A stretch of 64,000 bases of DNA. Source: Leptothoe kymatousa TAU-MAC 1615 (lineage in GTDB: Bacteria > Cyanobacteriota > Cyanobacteriia > Phormidesmidales > Phormidesmidaceae). Each line of letters starts with the position of its first letter. The first letter of the stretch is position 1. The stretch spans positions 689,067-753,066 of the forward strand of contig NZ_JADOER010000004.1 of the NCBI RefSeq assembly GCF_018739865.1. Reading direction: 5' to 3'. The notes under the pieces were generated by a model. That model had not been told where the DNA came from, did not search any database, and saw only the letters and a list, made by a program, of their open reading frames with translations. Below are positions 43,318 to 51,101 of this stretch, piece after piece. Both the position numbers and the translations under genes were made by a program.

Positions 43318-44397
43318 CTAAACGGTGGAGAGCTGCTGATTGGCTACCTTGGCAATGGCTTGTTGTAGCTGTTGTCGTTTGGCGGCGACTTGTCCCGATT
43401 GTAATAACTGTTGGGTTTGGTAAAATCCTTCTACCAGGTGTGGTACGGCCCCTGCCCGCCATAGATAAAAGCCGCTGTTCCAAATGACAGAACGGGTTAA
43501 TTCTTGGTGTGAGTCCCCTGCGAGAGTCGATTCTAGGCTTTCGGCTAGGTTGTCTACTAAGGGGGTGTCGGGACCGTCGAACCCATAGTCTCTTGGGTGT
43601 AACAGTAGCCGCTCGAAGGTGGGTTGGTCGTTAGTGAGGCTACCCATGCCGATGATGGCTGTGCGACTGCGGGGTAAATCGCAGCTGCCTTCTACTCCCT
43701 TTACGGTGGTAAATGGAGCCGTGTTGCGTAGTTCGTAGGTTGCTTGGGTACGGGTTTCTGTCGGTGGGTGAACGTAGCTGCTGACGACATGCATGGGACC
43801 CTGGCCGGGTGCCCACATTAACTCTATGGTGGCGAGTGTTGGTCGCTTCCCGATTTGGTCTCGATAGGGGACTAAGCTATGGGCTGCGGGAAAATGTTGG
43901 GGCATATATAGGAAGCCCACTCGGGTGAGGTCAAACACTTGCTGTGTTTGCTCTAGGGTTAGTGTTTGCCACGCAATGCCTAGGGCTTGCCAAACTTCGA
44001 TCAGGGGGAGTCCCATTTTGGTGGGCATGCGATCGCCCCCATGGAGAATCGCGGGCACACCGGCTGTGGCTAGGACAAGCGCCGTTAGGGGGGTGATCGG
44101 CGTATGGCGGCGGCGGCCATCGTAGGGCGTATTGAGCACCATGGCGGGGTAGGCGCTATTGGCAGGAACGGTTAAGCGCCCTCCCATTTGGTCGTAACAA
44201 TCTAGCATGCCGGCCAATTCTGGAATGGTGGGCCGCTTGATGCGCTGGGCAATCATAAAGGCACCAATTTGGGCCGGTGTTGCCGTTTGTTCTAGCATCA
44301 TCCGCGTTGCTAGGGCCGATTCTTCTCGGCTTAAATCTTGAGATGTGTGGGTGCCGCTACCGACCTTTTTCAGCAGATCTCGAAAAACATTGCTCAT
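43318..44397 (-). CDS. cnaT: Anthranilate-phosphoribosyltransferase-like protein, probable CnaT
   Basis: 359 residues of the TrpD-like glycosyltransferase superfamily (TrpD2/YbiB subgroup), with an N-terminal helical domain SREESALATRMMLEQTATPAQIGAF and a C-terminal domain with LHGGDRMPTKMG. The canonical PRPP-binding GTGGD of TrpD is replaced by NTPYDGRRRHTPIT, so tryptophan synthesis is unlikely. It overlaps ntcB by four bases (ATGA) and sits in the nitrate cluster. In Anabaena PCC 7120 a glycosyltransferase-like gene near ntcB, cnaT, is needed for nir operon expression; this is its likely orthologue. The biochemical reaction is not known. Confidence 0.72.
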   Translation of the reverse strand: MSNVFRDLLKKVGSGTHTSQDLSREESALATRMMLEQTATPAQIGAFMIAQRIKRPTIPELAGMLDCYDQMGGRLTVPANSAYPAMVLNTPYDGRRRHTPITPLTALVLATAGVPAILHGGDRMPTKMGLPLIEVWQALGIAWQTLTLEQTQQVFDLTRVGFLYMPQHFPAAHSLVPYRDQIGKRPTLATIELMWAPGQGPMHVVSSYVHPPTETRTQATYELRNTAPFTTVKGVEGSCDLPRSRTAIIGMGSLTNDQPTFERLLLHPRDYGFDGPDTPLVDNLAESLESTLAGDSHQELTRSVIWNSGFYLWRAGAVPHLVEGFYQTQQLLQSGQVAAKRQQLQQAIAKVANQQLSTV

Positions 44398-45341
44398 GAC
44401 AATACATGCTCGTTCAAAGCCATTAGACGGGGCAAATCACTCAACTGACTAACGCTATCATCGGCCAATTGTTTCACCATGTCGCAAAACTGGCGCACCG
44501 GGGGTAGGCGTAGGCGATCTTGGGTGGTGACCATGACGACCTGGCGAGTGAGGACAGGGGCGGCTGTGCTGCGAACAGCCAGACCAGGGTCGCGACGACT
44601 TTCAGCTAGGGCAGACTGGGGCAGCAGGGCAATCATTTTTCCCTGACGGACAACTCCCCGGAAGGCGTCTAGCGTATTTAACTCTAACGCCATTTTGAGT
44701 TCTGTTTCGGGCAGTTGGGACTGCACTAGGCGCTGCATTCCGTAGCCATCTTTGAACACCACATGGGGATAGCGAGCGATTTCAGCCCAGGGGGCGGGGC
44801 TATAGTTGGCCAGGGGATGGTCGGCGGCCATTAAAACTTCCACATGGTCTTCGTACAGGGGGGTAACCGCCATTTCTTGGGAGCTGGTCAGCATCGGGTT
44901 GTGCATGACAATGGCAATATCCACTAGGCCATCGCGGAGCACTTTTAAGGAGCGATCGCTACCCAGGGCCGTTACCCGTAGCTGTACCTGGGGATAACGC
45001 TGGCAAAACTGAGTGATGATGGGCGGTAGAAAGTGGGAGCACACCGACTGAATCCCGGCGACGCACAATTCAGGTTGCCGCCCCTCTAGCAGGTCGGTAA
45101 TCTCGCTGGTGGCTTGCTTCCATTCCTGACAAATGCGGCGGGCCCTGGGTAATAAACGTTCACCACCGATGGTGAGTTTTGCCTGGGACGTGCGGTGAAA
45201 TAGGGGCATGCCCAAATCGTCCTCTAATCCTCGAATTTGTCGACTGACGGTGGATTGGGTAATGCCACAGCGACGGGCGGCGGCTTGAAAGCTACCGGTT
45301 TCGGCAATTGCGAGGAATGCTTGTAGCTGCTCTATGCGCAT
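44394..45341 (-). CDS. ntcB: LysR-type nitrate-assimilation regulator NtcB
   Basis: 315 residues. An N-terminal winged helix-turn-helix (MRIEQLQAFLAIAETGSFQAAARRCGITQSTVSRQIRGLE) is followed by a periplasmic-binding-protein-like effector domain. NtcB activates nirA and related genes in the presence of nitrite or nitrate, on top of NtcA. The assignment rests on LysR family plus position: next to the CnaT-like gene and near nirA, nrtP and narB. Another LysR paralogue such as CmpR would be expected beside bicarbonate genes, which are absent here. A candidate NtcB site lies upstream of nirA. Confidence 0.82.
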   Translation of the reverse strand: MRIEQLQAFLAIAETGSFQAAARRCGITQSTVSRQIRGLEDDLGMPLFHRTSQAKLTIGGERLLPRARRICQEWKQATSEITDLLEGRQPELCVAGIQSVCSHFLPPIITQFCQRYPQVQLRVTALGSDRSLKVLRDGLVDIAIVMHNPMLTSSQEMAVTPLYEDHVEVLMAADHPLANYSPAPWAEIARYPHVVFKDGYGMQRLVQSQLPETELKMALELNTLDAFRGVVRQGKMIALLPQSALAESRRDPGLAVRSTAAPVLTRQVVMVTTQDRLRLPPVRQFCDMVKQLADDSVSQLSDLPRLMALNEHVLS

Positions 45342-45931
45342 AGATTAGTGAACGTTGAGGGTATACAGACGCCAAAAATGGACAATATCCGTACAGACCA
45401 CTCTAGGTATTATGGATTTCCTTTTTGGTGTGTCTGGCTACCGGCAGAAGGTCGACTGATATAACTATTCCTAAATTTTTCGAAAATGTATGGAGATGCA
45501 GGTTCGATACAACCAAGGGTATCGAACGTTCAAAAACAATTATCAACCTTCTCAGGCAAGAAAAAACTCTGGCGTTACTGATCCTGGGCATGATTTTATG
45601 TGTCATATCCAGACAATGATCCAACCCTGCGGATCGTTTCAGTTTCTAAATCAGCGATGGCAGCATTTTTTCTAAAAGCGCCAGTTTCCAATACTTTTAT
45701 GGCCTGTACTCAAAAAATCAAATCTAGCCTTTGCTGACCTAGGCAAACAAAATGGCTGCCAAATCATTCCTTAAACAGACATTTGGGCAACAACCTTTTT
45801 GTCGAAATCAGCGATGTTCAGCTAACTAAAATAAACGTTGTTTTAATAATTACTTAATCTTATAGGTTCCAGTCCGTGGTGACTAGGGGAAAATAAAAGG
45901 TGGTTAGGGGAAATAAAATCACCCAAACTAG
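45342..45931. other. Intergenic region upstream of ntcB
   Basis: 590 bases between two minus-strand genes. It holds the ntcB promoter region. I found no GTA-N8-TAC site here. Several 60-64-codon plus-strand frames look random. No repeat or RNA gene recognised. Confidence 0.45.
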
Positions 45932-47221
45932 TTACCAAAATTGAAGCACGTTGGCCTTATGGTCTGGGAAGTTGTCTAGGTATTGGTGCACCCGTTCAGC
46001 ACTGAGGTTGGGGTCTAGGCGTTTGAGCGCGGCGATTGTATGGATGGGAATGATGTCGGCGGTGTGGGTCAGTAGGGGCAGCAGGGCTTCGAAGGCGTCG
46101 GGCTGGGCTAAATTGGCCAAGGCCATAATGATGGCTTGAACCACGGCCAATGTATGGGGTGGACTGGCTAAATAGGCAATCAGGCTGTGGCTGCTGGTTT
46201 CCTGGTTGATGGGGCTGTCCCCCAGGATGTGGATAATGGCCACCAGCAGCTGATTTAGTTCTTCGGTGGTCAGGGTGTCTAGGGGGGCTTTGGGGTTGGC
46301 AAATGCTTGCAGCGACTGGGTCAGCGCGTCGTAGGCCCGTTGGGGCGCTTGGTTAAGGGCATGGGACTGTGCCGCATCAGCACTGGCCTTGTCGCAACAC
46401 CAGGCTAGGGCCCGAAGAATGTCCAGGCGTAGCACTAGGGGGGTGTTGGCTGATAGCAGCAGCTGGTGCAGTGTGTCGACCATGTCCCCTGCACCTAGAC
46501 GGCCCAAGGCTAGGGCGGCTTGGCGGCATACGGTGACGTCGAGGTCCCATAGGAGGGGCTTTAGCCGTTGGCTGAGTTGGCAATCTGTGTATAGATCGTG
46601 GCGACGACCGAGGGCCATGACAGCGGCCTTGCGCACGGAGGCGGCTGGGTCTTTTAGGGCGTCTATTAATACTGGGGTGACGATGGGGTTGTGAAAACTG
46701 CCCAGGGCGTCAATGGCGTAGTAGCGCACGGTGGCATCTTCATCTTTGGTGATGGACACCATGGCGGGAATGATGCTGTTGGAGCGGATTTGGTTGAGGG
46801 CTTTGGCCGCCAGGAGGCGCTGTTCTGATGTTTTGAGCAACTGGGTGAGCACATCAACGGCCATGGGGCCCATGGCGGCCAAGGTTTCAATGGCAAAGTT
46901 GCTGAGCTCGGTGGCTTGTTCTGCCGTGCGTTGTTGGACCTGACAGGCCGGACCGATTTGAGCTGCAATGGCCTGAATGACTTGGGGGTCGGGAAAGCTA
47001 CCTAGGGCACGAATGGTAAACCAGTGGGTTTCTGCATCGGCGGTGGGGTCGTGGAGTAGCTGCAAGAGCGGCGCGATCGCACCTTTGCCTTCCTTGACAA
47101 TCAGCTTCGAACTATTCCATTTCTCCTTAAAGTCACCGGTTTTGAAAGACTGCCAATAGTCCCCAGAAGGACTGGTGGGCTGTGAATATTCTGTGCCCTT
47201 AAAACCCCTAGCTGGTGGCAT
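45932..47221 (-). CDS. HEAT-repeat protein in the nitrate cluster
   Basis: 429 residues forming an almost continuous array of HEAT repeats (for example VRYYAIDALGSFHNPIVTPVLIDALKDP and VRKAAVMALGRRHD). It is divergent from nirA and follows the same direction as ntcB. Related HEAT proteins next to nirA occur in other cyanobacteria, and in Synechococcus a gene beside ntcB (nirB) is needed for full nitrite reductase activity. Whether this is its functional equivalent is inference from position only. No signal peptide; probably a cytoplasmic scaffold or assembly factor. Confidence 0.72.
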   Translation of the reverse strand: MPPARGFKGTEYSQPTSPSGDYWQSFKTGDFKEKWNSSKLIVKEGKGAIAPLLQLLHDPTADAETHWFTIRALGSFPDPQVIQAIAAQIGPACQVQQRTAEQATELSNFAIETLAAMGPMAVDVLTQLLKTSEQRLLAAKALNQIRSNSIIPAMVSITKDEDATVRYYAIDALGSFHNPIVTPVLIDALKDPAASVRKAAVMALGRRHDLYTDCQLSQRLKPLLWDLDVTVCRQAALALGRLGAGDMVDTLHQLLLSANTPLVLRLDILRALAWCCDKASADAAQSHALNQAPQRAYDALTQSLQAFANPKAPLDTLTTEELNQLLVAIIHILGDSPINQETSSHSLIAYLASPPHTLAVVQAIIMALANLAQPDAFEALLPLLTHTADIIPIHTIAALKRLDPNLSAERVHQYLDNFPDHKANVLQFW

Positions 47222-47495
47222 ATGTGCACTCCATGCAAATCTTTCCCATTATTCCGCGAAAGTGGTTGGTGCGGGGAACGTGAATGCGTAATTTCATATC
47301 AAAAATGTAAATCTTGCATGCTCTAAAGAGAGTTCACCCTAAGGGGTAGGGTGCCCCGTTTTGTCTTTTCCCATATCTGTAAGCATTTTAAAATATTGTC
47401 GTGGCCATGAACCCTGGCAGAACCAAGTGGACGGTGTCTTTAGCAACAGATCGCTAAGAGAGTTTACTCCAGGGGGACACGATTTAAGTGGTATG

Positions 47496-47508
47496 CTAAT
47501 TTTGCATT
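47496..47508 (+). promoter_or_regulatory. Candidate NtcB-binding site
   Basis: TGCT-N5-TGCA, one mismatch from the TGCA-N5-TGCA motif I recall for NtcB. It ends 36 bases upstream of the NtcA site, a sensible place for a second activator. Confidence 0.45.
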
Positions 47509-47544
47509 TAGCTTATGCGCTAATCGTATTTCTCTGGGCAAACA

Positions 47545-47586
47545 GTAATGTTGTATACAAAAAAAGCCTGTGGATATGAATATTCT
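47545..47586 (+). promoter_or_regulatory. NtcA-activated promoter of nirA
   Basis: GTA-ATGTTGTA-TAC at 47545-47558 is an exact NtcA site. Twenty-two bases later TATTCT (47581-47586) fits the TAN3T -10 box of class II NtcA promoters. Transcription would start near 47593. Confidence 0.8.
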
Positions 47587-47736
47587 TACATTAACTCGAT
47601 AGCAAGCGAGCTAAATGAACTCCTGAAGCGGTTCCTTATAAGTGTGTCTAGCGGGGCAAAATCTTAGATTCTAAGGAATCTTGATTCTTTGCTCCCGTTT
47701 TTTTTGGCTTAAAAGAGGCTGTTCAGGTTTGCACCC

Positions 47737-49662
47737 GTGGTAGCAACATCACAGGTGTTTTATGTTAATCAGTTTGGGAGTGCTGCTGTGGTGACCGCAT
47801 CCACTACTAAGAAAAAAGTAAAAATAAATAAGTTTGAAAAATATAAGGCCGAAAAAGACGGTTTAGCGGTCAAGGACGAACTCAAAAAGTTTGCCGAGAT
47901 GGGATGGGAGGCTGTTGATGAGACCGACCTAACCCAGCGCCTTAAGTGGCTAGGCATTTTCTTTCGGCCGGTCACTCCAGGCAAGTTTATGCTGCGCTTG
48001 CGCATGCCCCACGGGCTAATCTCTTCTCAGCAGATGCGTGTTTTAGCCGACGTTGTTCAACGCTACGGAGACGACGGTAGTGCAGATATTACAACGCGTC
48101 AAAATTTACAACTGCGGGGTGTGCATTTAGAAGATATTCCGGACATCTTTGACAAGATGCATGCCGTGGGCCTGACGTCTATGCAGTCGGGTATGGACAA
48201 TGTGCGCAACATTACGGGCTCGCCGGTGGCCGGTTTGGATAGCAAAGAGCTGATTGACACCCGGGAATTGGTGCAAGCGGTGCAGGACATGATTACCAAC
48301 GGTGGAGAAGGTAATTATGATTTTACGAACCTGCCGCGCAAATTTAACATTGCCTTGGAAGGTAGTACCGACAATTCAGTGCATGCCGAAATCAACGACA
48401 TTGCCTTTGTCCCAGCCTATAAGGATGGCCGCTTAGGGTTCAACGTGTTGGTGGGGGGATTTTTCTCCTCAACTCGCTGTGCGGCGGCAATTCCCTTAGG
48501 GGTTTGGGTACCCCCCGAGGAAGAGGATGTTGTTGAAGTATGTCGCGCTATTTTAACGGTGTATCGCGATAATGGTTCCCGTGGCAATCGTCAAAAGACC
48601 CGTTTGATGTGGTTGATTGATGAGTGGGGGATGGAGAAATTCCGCGCCGAAGTTGAGCAGAGTGTGGGTAAACCCCTGGCACAAGCGGCGGCTGAGGATG
48701 CATTAGATTCGGACAAGCGAGATCACGTTGGGGTTTTTCAGCAGAAACAAGAAGGGCTGAACTATGTTGGTTTGCATGTGCCGGTGGGTCGCCTGAAGGC
48801 TGACCAAATGATGGATCTAGCCCGCGTGGCGGAGGTATACGGCAGTGGCGATCTGCGGTTGACGGTGGAACAGAACGTGATTGTGGCCAATGTTCCTGAT
48901 AATCGTCTGGCGATCTTTTTATCGGAGGCCATCGTTCAGACATTTCCGATTCAGCCTTCCACCCTTGTGCGTTCCCTCGTGTCCTGTACCGGTGCGCAGT
49001 TTTGTAAGTTTGCGTTAGTGGAAACTAAGATGCAGTCCCTGGCTTTGGCTAGGCGTTTGGATGCGGAAGTGGATTTGCCGGAGCCGGTGCGGATGCATTG
49101 GACCGGTTGCCCCAACTCCTGTGGCCAACCCCAGGTGGCGCAGATCGGCATGATGGGTACCAAGGCCCGCAAGAATGGCAAAATGGTGCCTGCGGTGGAT
49201 ATTTACATGGGCGGTACCGTGGGTAAGGATGCCCATTTGGGCGAGCGGGTGATGCAGAAGGTGCCCTGTGAAGACTTGCCCGGTGTGGTGCGTAACCTGC
49301 TGACCGAGAACTTTGGCGCCACCCTGAAACCCGGTGTGGTGATTGAAGCAGAGGCCACCGATGGTGAGGAGGATGCGCCAGCGGCAGCGCCCAAAGAGAA
49401 GACATCTGCCGTGGTGGTGTTTGCGAAATCGGGTAAGGAAATTAACTGTGATGACAGTCAGCCCATTCTTGCGATCGCAGAACAGGCTGGGGTGGACATT
49501 GAAAGTAGCTGTCAATCGGGTACCTGCGGAGCCTGTAAGCTGCCATTGCTAGAGGGCAAAGTGCGATATGAAGGTGATCCAGCGGCGTTAGACGCAGGCG
49601 AAACCGGCTCCGTTTTAACCTGTATTGGTCATCCAGAAGGTCGCGTCGTCATTGACGTTTAG
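47737..49662 (+). CDS. nirA: Ferredoxin-nitrite reductase with fused C-terminal ferredoxin domain
   Basis: Reduces nitrite to ammonium with six electrons from ferredoxin, using sirohaem and [4Fe-4S]. 641 residues from GTG 47737; no in-frame ATG exists nearby. The catalytic core (about 30-525) has the sirohaem/Fe-S cysteines in CTGAQFCKF and TGCPNSCGQ. A linker follows from about 535, then a plant-type [2Fe-2S] ferredoxin domain at about 560-641, with CQSGTCGAC (C-x4-C-x2-C) and a fourth Cys in VLTCIGH. A similar extension is known in Plectonema (Leptolyngbya) boryana NirA; most NirA proteins lack it. A terminator follows 45 bases after the stop. Confidence 0.93.
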   Translation: MVATSQVFYVNQFGSAAVVTASTTKKKVKINKFEKYKAEKDGLAVKDELKKFAEMGWEAVDETDLTQRLKWLGIFFRPVTPGKFMLRLRMPHGLISSQQMRVLADVVQRYGDDGSADITTRQNLQLRGVHLEDIPDIFDKMHAVGLTSMQSGMDNVRNITGSPVAGLDSKELIDTRELVQAVQDMITNGGEGNYDFTNLPRKFNIALEGSTDNSVHAEINDIAFVPAYKDGRLGFNVLVGGFFSSTRCAAAIPLGVWVPPEEEDVVEVCRAILTVYRDNGSRGNRQKTRLMWLIDEWGMEKFRAEVEQSVGKPLAQAAAEDALDSDKRDHVGVFQQKQEGLNYVGLHVPVGRLKADQMMDLARVAEVYGSGDLRLTVEQNVIVANVPDNRLAIFLSEAIVQTFPIQPSTLVRSLVSCTGAQFCKFALVETKMQSLALARRLDAEVDLPEPVRMHWTGCPNSCGQPQVAQIGMMGTKARKNGKMVPAVDIYMGGTVGKDAHLGERVMQKVPCEDLPGVVRNLLTENFGATLKPGVVIEAEATDGEEDAPAAAPKEKTSAVVVFAKSGKEINCDDSQPILAIAEQAGVDIESSCQSGTCGACKLPLLEGKVRYEGDPAALDAGETGSVLTCIGHPEGRVVIDV

Positions 49663-49707
49663 GTCCTAGGCGCCTTGCCCTAGACGGTCCAAAACATGCA
49701 TACAACC

Positions 49708-49741
49708 CTCCTCAGTAGGATGGACTGCTGAGGAGTTTTTT
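49708..49741 (+). terminator. nirA terminator
   Basis: An 11-bp stem (CTCCTCAGTAG at 49708-49718 with CTGCTGAGGAG at 49725-49735, one G-T pair) followed directly by TTTTTTA. Classical intrinsic terminator; it separates nirA from the downstream small genes. Confidence 0.8.
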
Positions 49742-49948
49742 ATTGGGGCGTTGCGCTTTACTCCTGGGGCTGATTTTATGGGTGGCCACAGGGCTTCCCA
49801 ACGCCAAATTCAACCCTGACTTGTCAATGCAAATAACGCATAAAGAGTATGCGAAAAAACGGTAAGCCTTGAACTGCGGTGAGCAATGCTACAGAATGCC
49901 CCCCTGACAGCCGGGCATCATAGAAATAACTCAGCTCACTATTTCATA

Positions 49949-50113
49949 ATGGATAACTTAAAAACCTTAATTATTCCCGGTTTCATCGGATTGGCTGCGG
50001 GCGTTGCCCACGGTCTTATCTCCCACCATGCTGAGTTGCCCATGTCTTTAACCGAGCAGCTAGTGGACGTATTCTTACCTGCCGAAACCGTTAGCTATCA
50101 TTTCGAAGACTAA
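49949..50113 (+). CDS. Small membrane protein in the nitrate cluster (54 aa)
   Basis: 54 residues from ATG 49949 (an upstream in-frame start at 49886 adds residues unlike a real N-terminus). One hydrophobic segment, TLIIPGFIGLAAGVAHGLI, is followed by an acidic-polar tail SLTEQLVDVFLPAETVSYHFED. No family recognised. It lies between nirA and the next small gene, on the same strand, but after the nirA terminator. Confidence 0.5.
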   Translation: MDNLKTLIIPGFIGLAAGVAHGLISHHAELPMSLTEQLVDVFLPAETVSYHFED

Positions 50114-50125
50114 ATTTCGTAAACA

Positions 50126-50139
50126 GTAGTGTGCGCTAC
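50126..50139 (+). promoter_or_regulatory. Candidate NtcA site upstream of the 67-aa gene
   Basis: GTA-GTGTGCGC-TAC is an exact GTA-N8-TAC. A TATAGT -10-like box is at 50170-50175, 30 bases downstream rather than the usual 22, so activation would have to be of a different class or the site fortuitous. Confidence 0.4.
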
Positions 50140-50189
50140 AGAATAACTGTGGGATGCTTGAACTGTCGTTATAGTTCAGGGTTACTTTT

Positions 50190-50393
50190 ATGACATCCCA
50201 AACCCGTGCACTTTCTAGCCAAACCTCTAGCCTAGACAAGGCCGTAATGGCTTCTTTAGCCGCACTAGCGATGTTTGTTGCTGGTTATACTGTAGTGCGA
50301 GTCTCCCTAGCTCAGCCAGTTGCTAGCAATGCAGATGCGGCTGACATCGTAATTCCCCACGAAGCCGAACTGTGGGCTGATTTAGCTGAATAG
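50190..50393 (+). CDS. Small single-TM protein in the nitrate cluster (67 aa)
   Basis: 67 residues. A Ser/Thr-rich N-terminus, one membrane helix (about 19-41, AVMASLAALAMFVAGYTVVRVSL) and an acidic C-terminal tail (DIVIPHEAELWADLAE). No family recognised. A candidate NtcA site lies 51 bases upstream and a perfect 40-base palindrome follows, so it looks like a separate, nitrogen-responsive transcription unit between nirA and nrtP. Confidence 0.6.
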   Translation: MTSQTRALSSQTSSLDKAVMASLAALAMFVAGYTVVRVSLAQPVASNADAADIVIPHEAELWADLAE

Positions 50394-50482
50394 GTTGTTC
50401 TTGATTTAGCTAAGTTTTTTAAATGTCAAGTTGTCGCGTTTAACTGTGTAGGCGACCCTTGGCTAATAAGCAATGCATTTGA

Positions 50483-50522
50483 TAAAAGAGTTGCCCCTGG
50501 GTACCCAGGGGCAACTCTTTTA
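50483..50522 (+). terminator. 40-bp perfect palindrome, terminator of the 67-aa gene
   Basis: TAAAAGAGTTGCCCCTGGGT (50483-50502) and its exact complement (50503-50522). The A-rich and T-rich outer ends make it usable on both strands. It lies 90 bases after the stop. Confidence 0.7.
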
Positions 50523-50579
50523 GGTTTGTGCCTACTGGTTTTGTGCTGATTGCGCTGCGGCGGCATTAGCAGAACCCAA

Positions 50580-50666
50580 GAAACTACTTCACGGGGTAAG
50601 CCTGAAAGGCTTGTTAAAGCATGATCTAAATGGGCAGGGCATGGCTTTAATTTTTCACGAGCCCTT
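50580..50666 (+). repeat. Dispersed 88-bp palindromic repeat, copy C
   Basis: Reads GAAACTACTTCACGG, CTGAAAGGCTTGTTAAAGC, a centre with GGGCAGGGCATGG, and TTTAATTTTTCACGAGCCC. The last arm has two substitutions relative to copies A and B. Lies in the spacer between the 67-aa gene and nrtP. Confidence 0.85.
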
Positions 50667-50739
50667 GCAGCGCTCAATTCAAGGGAACTTAATATCGCTG
50701 TTTTAATTCATATGCTTGGGTACGGCTGATCATGCCGTT

Positions 50740-50777
50740 GATTCTTGCAAGGCACTTCGATTTTTTATGCAAGAATC
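50740..50777 (+). promoter_or_regulatory. Inverted repeat upstream of the nrtP NtcA site
   Basis: GATTCTTGCA (50740-50749) and its complement (50768-50777), 18 bases apart, end 40 bases upstream of the NtcA site. The TGCA cores recall NtcB sites; it may bind NtcB or another activator. Confidence 0.4.
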
Positions 50778-50817
50778 GAATTTAAGTATGCAAAATAAGA
50801 ATTTTTCCTGGCTAACG

Positions 50818-50859
50818 GTATCAGTAAATACTTTTCTGTCTGTTGCTCACCGATAAAGT
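50818..50859 (+). promoter_or_regulatory. NtcA-activated promoter of nrtP
   Basis: GTA-TCAGTAAA-TAC at 50818-50831, followed 22 bases later by TAAAGT (50854-50859), a TAN3T -10 box. Same geometry as the nirA promoter. The leader to the nrtP start would be about 235 bases. Confidence 0.72.
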
Positions 50860-51101
50860 TACTCCATGGTGAATTCATGCAATATTCGCATTGTTTATAG
50901 AGTAACTTTTGCTGGTCTTATATATCCAATAAAGACCTTTAATAACAGCTCTTTAGGCAATGGATAAAGTGAATTTCACTGGCGAATTTTCATCGTATTG
51001 TTGAGTCCCTTGCGGACGGCAATGCATGAACATTTTCAACTTGATCTGTGATTAGGGTTGAATTTCAAGAGAGTGTTTGTCTGTTTATGGGAATAGCGTA
51101 A

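Larger units (their letters stand above)
47222..47736 (+). other. nirA upstream regulatory region
   Basis: 515 bases between divergent HEAT and nirA genes. It contains the NtcB-like and NtcA sites and the -10 box listed separately, and a predicted ~144-base nirA leader. No additional gene is supported. Confidence 0.6.

Noticed and set aside
45490..45520. GGTTCGATAC segment resembling a tRNA T-loop
   Set aside because: No matching T-stem, anticodon arm or acceptor stem around it.
45425..45675. Overlapping 61-64-codon plus frames upstream of ntcB
   Set aside because: No homology recognised, no ribosome binding site and mutually overlapping frames; treated as noise.
47291..47304. GTA-N8-TCA near-match to an NtcA site upstream of the HEAT gene
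   Set aside because: The second half-site is not TAC and there is no -10 box at the right distance.
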